From Mycobacterium rhizamassiliense (GTDB lineage: Bacteria > Actinomycetota > Actinomycetes > Mycobacteriales > Mycobacteriaceae), in the NCBI RefSeq assembly GCF_900157375.1, contig NZ_LT721901.1:372001-436000 (forward strand): a stretch of DNA of 64,000 bases, read 5' to 3'. The notes under the pieces were generated by a model. That model made no database searches. It was given only the letters and a program-made list of their open reading frames with translations, and had not been told where the DNA came from. Numbering within the stretch: position 1 is the first letter of the stretch; each line of letters starts with the position of its first letter. A program made the position numbers and the translations under genes. Of the stretch, positions 63,272 to 64,000 are shown piece after piece.

Positions 63272-64000
63272 GTGACCGACGTTGCATTCGAGAACTCCCA
63301 ACTCGCAAAGCGCGCGGCAAATTCCATCCGGGAGAAAACCGGGGTGGACGAGCACGACATCGCGATCGTCCTGGGTTCGGGATGGTCGCCGGCCGTCGCG
63401 GAGCTGGGGTCGCCGACGGTCGCCTTGCCCCAGGCCGAATTGCCCGGCTTCGCACCGCCGAAGGCGGTCGGCCACCCCGGCGAACTGCTGTCCATGCGCA
63501 TCGGGGCTCACCGGGTGTTGGTCCTGGTCGGCCGCGTGCACGCCTACGAGGGCCACGACCTGAGCCATGTCGTGCACCCGGTGCGCACCGCGTGCGAAGC
63601 CGGCGCGCGCATCGTCGTGCTGACCAACGCCGCGGGCGGGCTGCGCCCGGACATGACGGTCGGCCAGCCGGTGCTGATCAGCGATCACCTGAACCTCACG
63701 GCGCGCTCGCCGCTGGTCGGCCCGCAGTTCGTCGACCTCACCGACGCCTACTCGCCGCGGCTGCGCGAGCTGGCCCGTGCGGCCGATCCGGAGCTGACCG
63801 AGGGCGTCTACGCTGGCCTGCCGGGCCCGCACTACGAGACGCCCGCCGAGATCCGGATGCTGCGGGTGCTCGGCGCCGACCTGGTCGGCATGTCGACGGT
63901 GCACGAGACGATCGCGGCGCGGGCATCCGGCGCCGAGGTGCTGGGCATCTCGCTGGTGACCAACCTGGCGGCCGGGATCACCGGGGAGCCGCTCAGCCAC
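63272..64000 (+). CDS. punA: Purine nucleoside phosphorylase PunA/DeoD (Rv3307 orthologue), 3' end cut off
   Basis: The frame starts at GTG 63272 ([20 protein letters not shown]) and stays open to the window edge, giving 243 residues of about 268. It has [16 protein letters not shown] (phosphate Ser), [39 protein letters not shown] (purine Glu-type region) and VGMSTVHE, all typical trimeric PNP motifs. It phosphorolyses inosine and guanosine. M. tuberculosis calls it deoD. Its promoter is shared with the cutinase gene. Confidence 0.95.
   Translation, partial: MTDVAFENSQLAKRAANSIREKTGVDEHDIAIVLGSGWSPAVAELGSPTVALPQAELPGFAPPKAVGHPGELLSMRIGAHRVLVLVGRVHAYEGHDLSHVVHPVRTACEAGARIVVLTNAAGGLRPDMTVGQPVLISDHLNLTARSPLVGPQFVDLTDAYSPRLRELARAADPELTEGVYAGLPGPHYETPAEIRMLRVLGADLVGMSTVHETIAARASGAEVLGISLVTNLAAGITGEPLSH

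Noticed and set aside
1..64000. tRNA, rRNA, CRISPR or insertion sequences
   Set aside because: Looked for tRNA-like arms, regular spacer repeats and transposase motifs. None was seen.

Overview
This is a 64 kb stretch of a high-GC actinobacterial chromosome. Gene content and order follow the Mycobacterium tuberculosis segment from Rv3256c to Rv3307 closely, so the source is almost certainly a Mycobacterium. The extra genes (tandem pstS, CocE/KstD-like cassette, cutinase-like gene) fit a slow-growing non-tuberculous species such as a member of the M. avium complex. That species call is inference; no marker gene settles it. Identities come from recognising protein motifs and gene order, not from database searches.

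Layout. 0-3.4 kb: sugar-phosphate genes (partial Rv3256c-like, manB), a DUF3499 protein, a zincin-like protein and whiB2. 3.7-8.2 kb: cofactor F420 genes fbiA-fbiB, the adenine methyltransferase mamA and a NUDIX hydrolase. 8.2-11 kb: GDP-mannose and rhamnose steps of the envelope (manC-like, wbbL, rmlD). 11-13.3 kb: an LCP-family cell-wall ligase and a TIGR03089 protein. 13.4-16 kb: the zinc-efflux pair PacL1-CtpC. 16-18 kb: a SAM methyltransferase and a CoA transferase. 18-26.4 kb: the pknD-pstS2 / pstB-pstS-pstS-pstC-pstA phosphate locus, which in M. tuberculosis lies elsewhere (Rv0931c-Rv0936). 26.4-29.6 kb: a three-gene receiver / CHASE3 kinase / receiver-PP2C signalling module. 29.7-34.8 kb: fadE25, purE-purK, a GtrA protein, a PH-like membrane protein and birA. 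34.8-38.7 kb: a CocE hydrolase-TetR-flavin dehydrogenase cassette. 38.8-44.7 kb: acyl-CoA carboxylase (accD5, accE5, accA3) with maf, sseA and a SufE-like gene. 44.8-47.6 kb: a STAS gene facing the sigF operon (Rv3289c-like, usfY, rsbW, sigF). 47.9-54.9 kb: TetR, lhr, nei, lpqC. 55-64 kb: a DUF732 protein, a pseudouridine synthase, glpD2, lpdA, an Rv3304-like protein, amiA1-amiB1, a cutinase-like gene and partial punA (deoD).

How it works together. Much of the window is housekeeping (F420, purines, envelope sugars, malonyl/methylmalonyl-CoA). The more unusual layer is signalling: PknD with the Pst transporter, the PP2C module, a STAS protein and SigF/RsbW all lie within 28 kb. Two near-identical SigF-type promoters sit inside the sigF operon. 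Fifteen genes have a TANNNT -10 hexamer placed 6-8 bases before the start codon, as expected for leaderless mycobacterial mRNAs; this also fixes several starts. Compared with M. tuberculosis, the lat-Rv3294c block, atsB, phoY1, Rv3271c and Rv3273 are absent from their expected positions.
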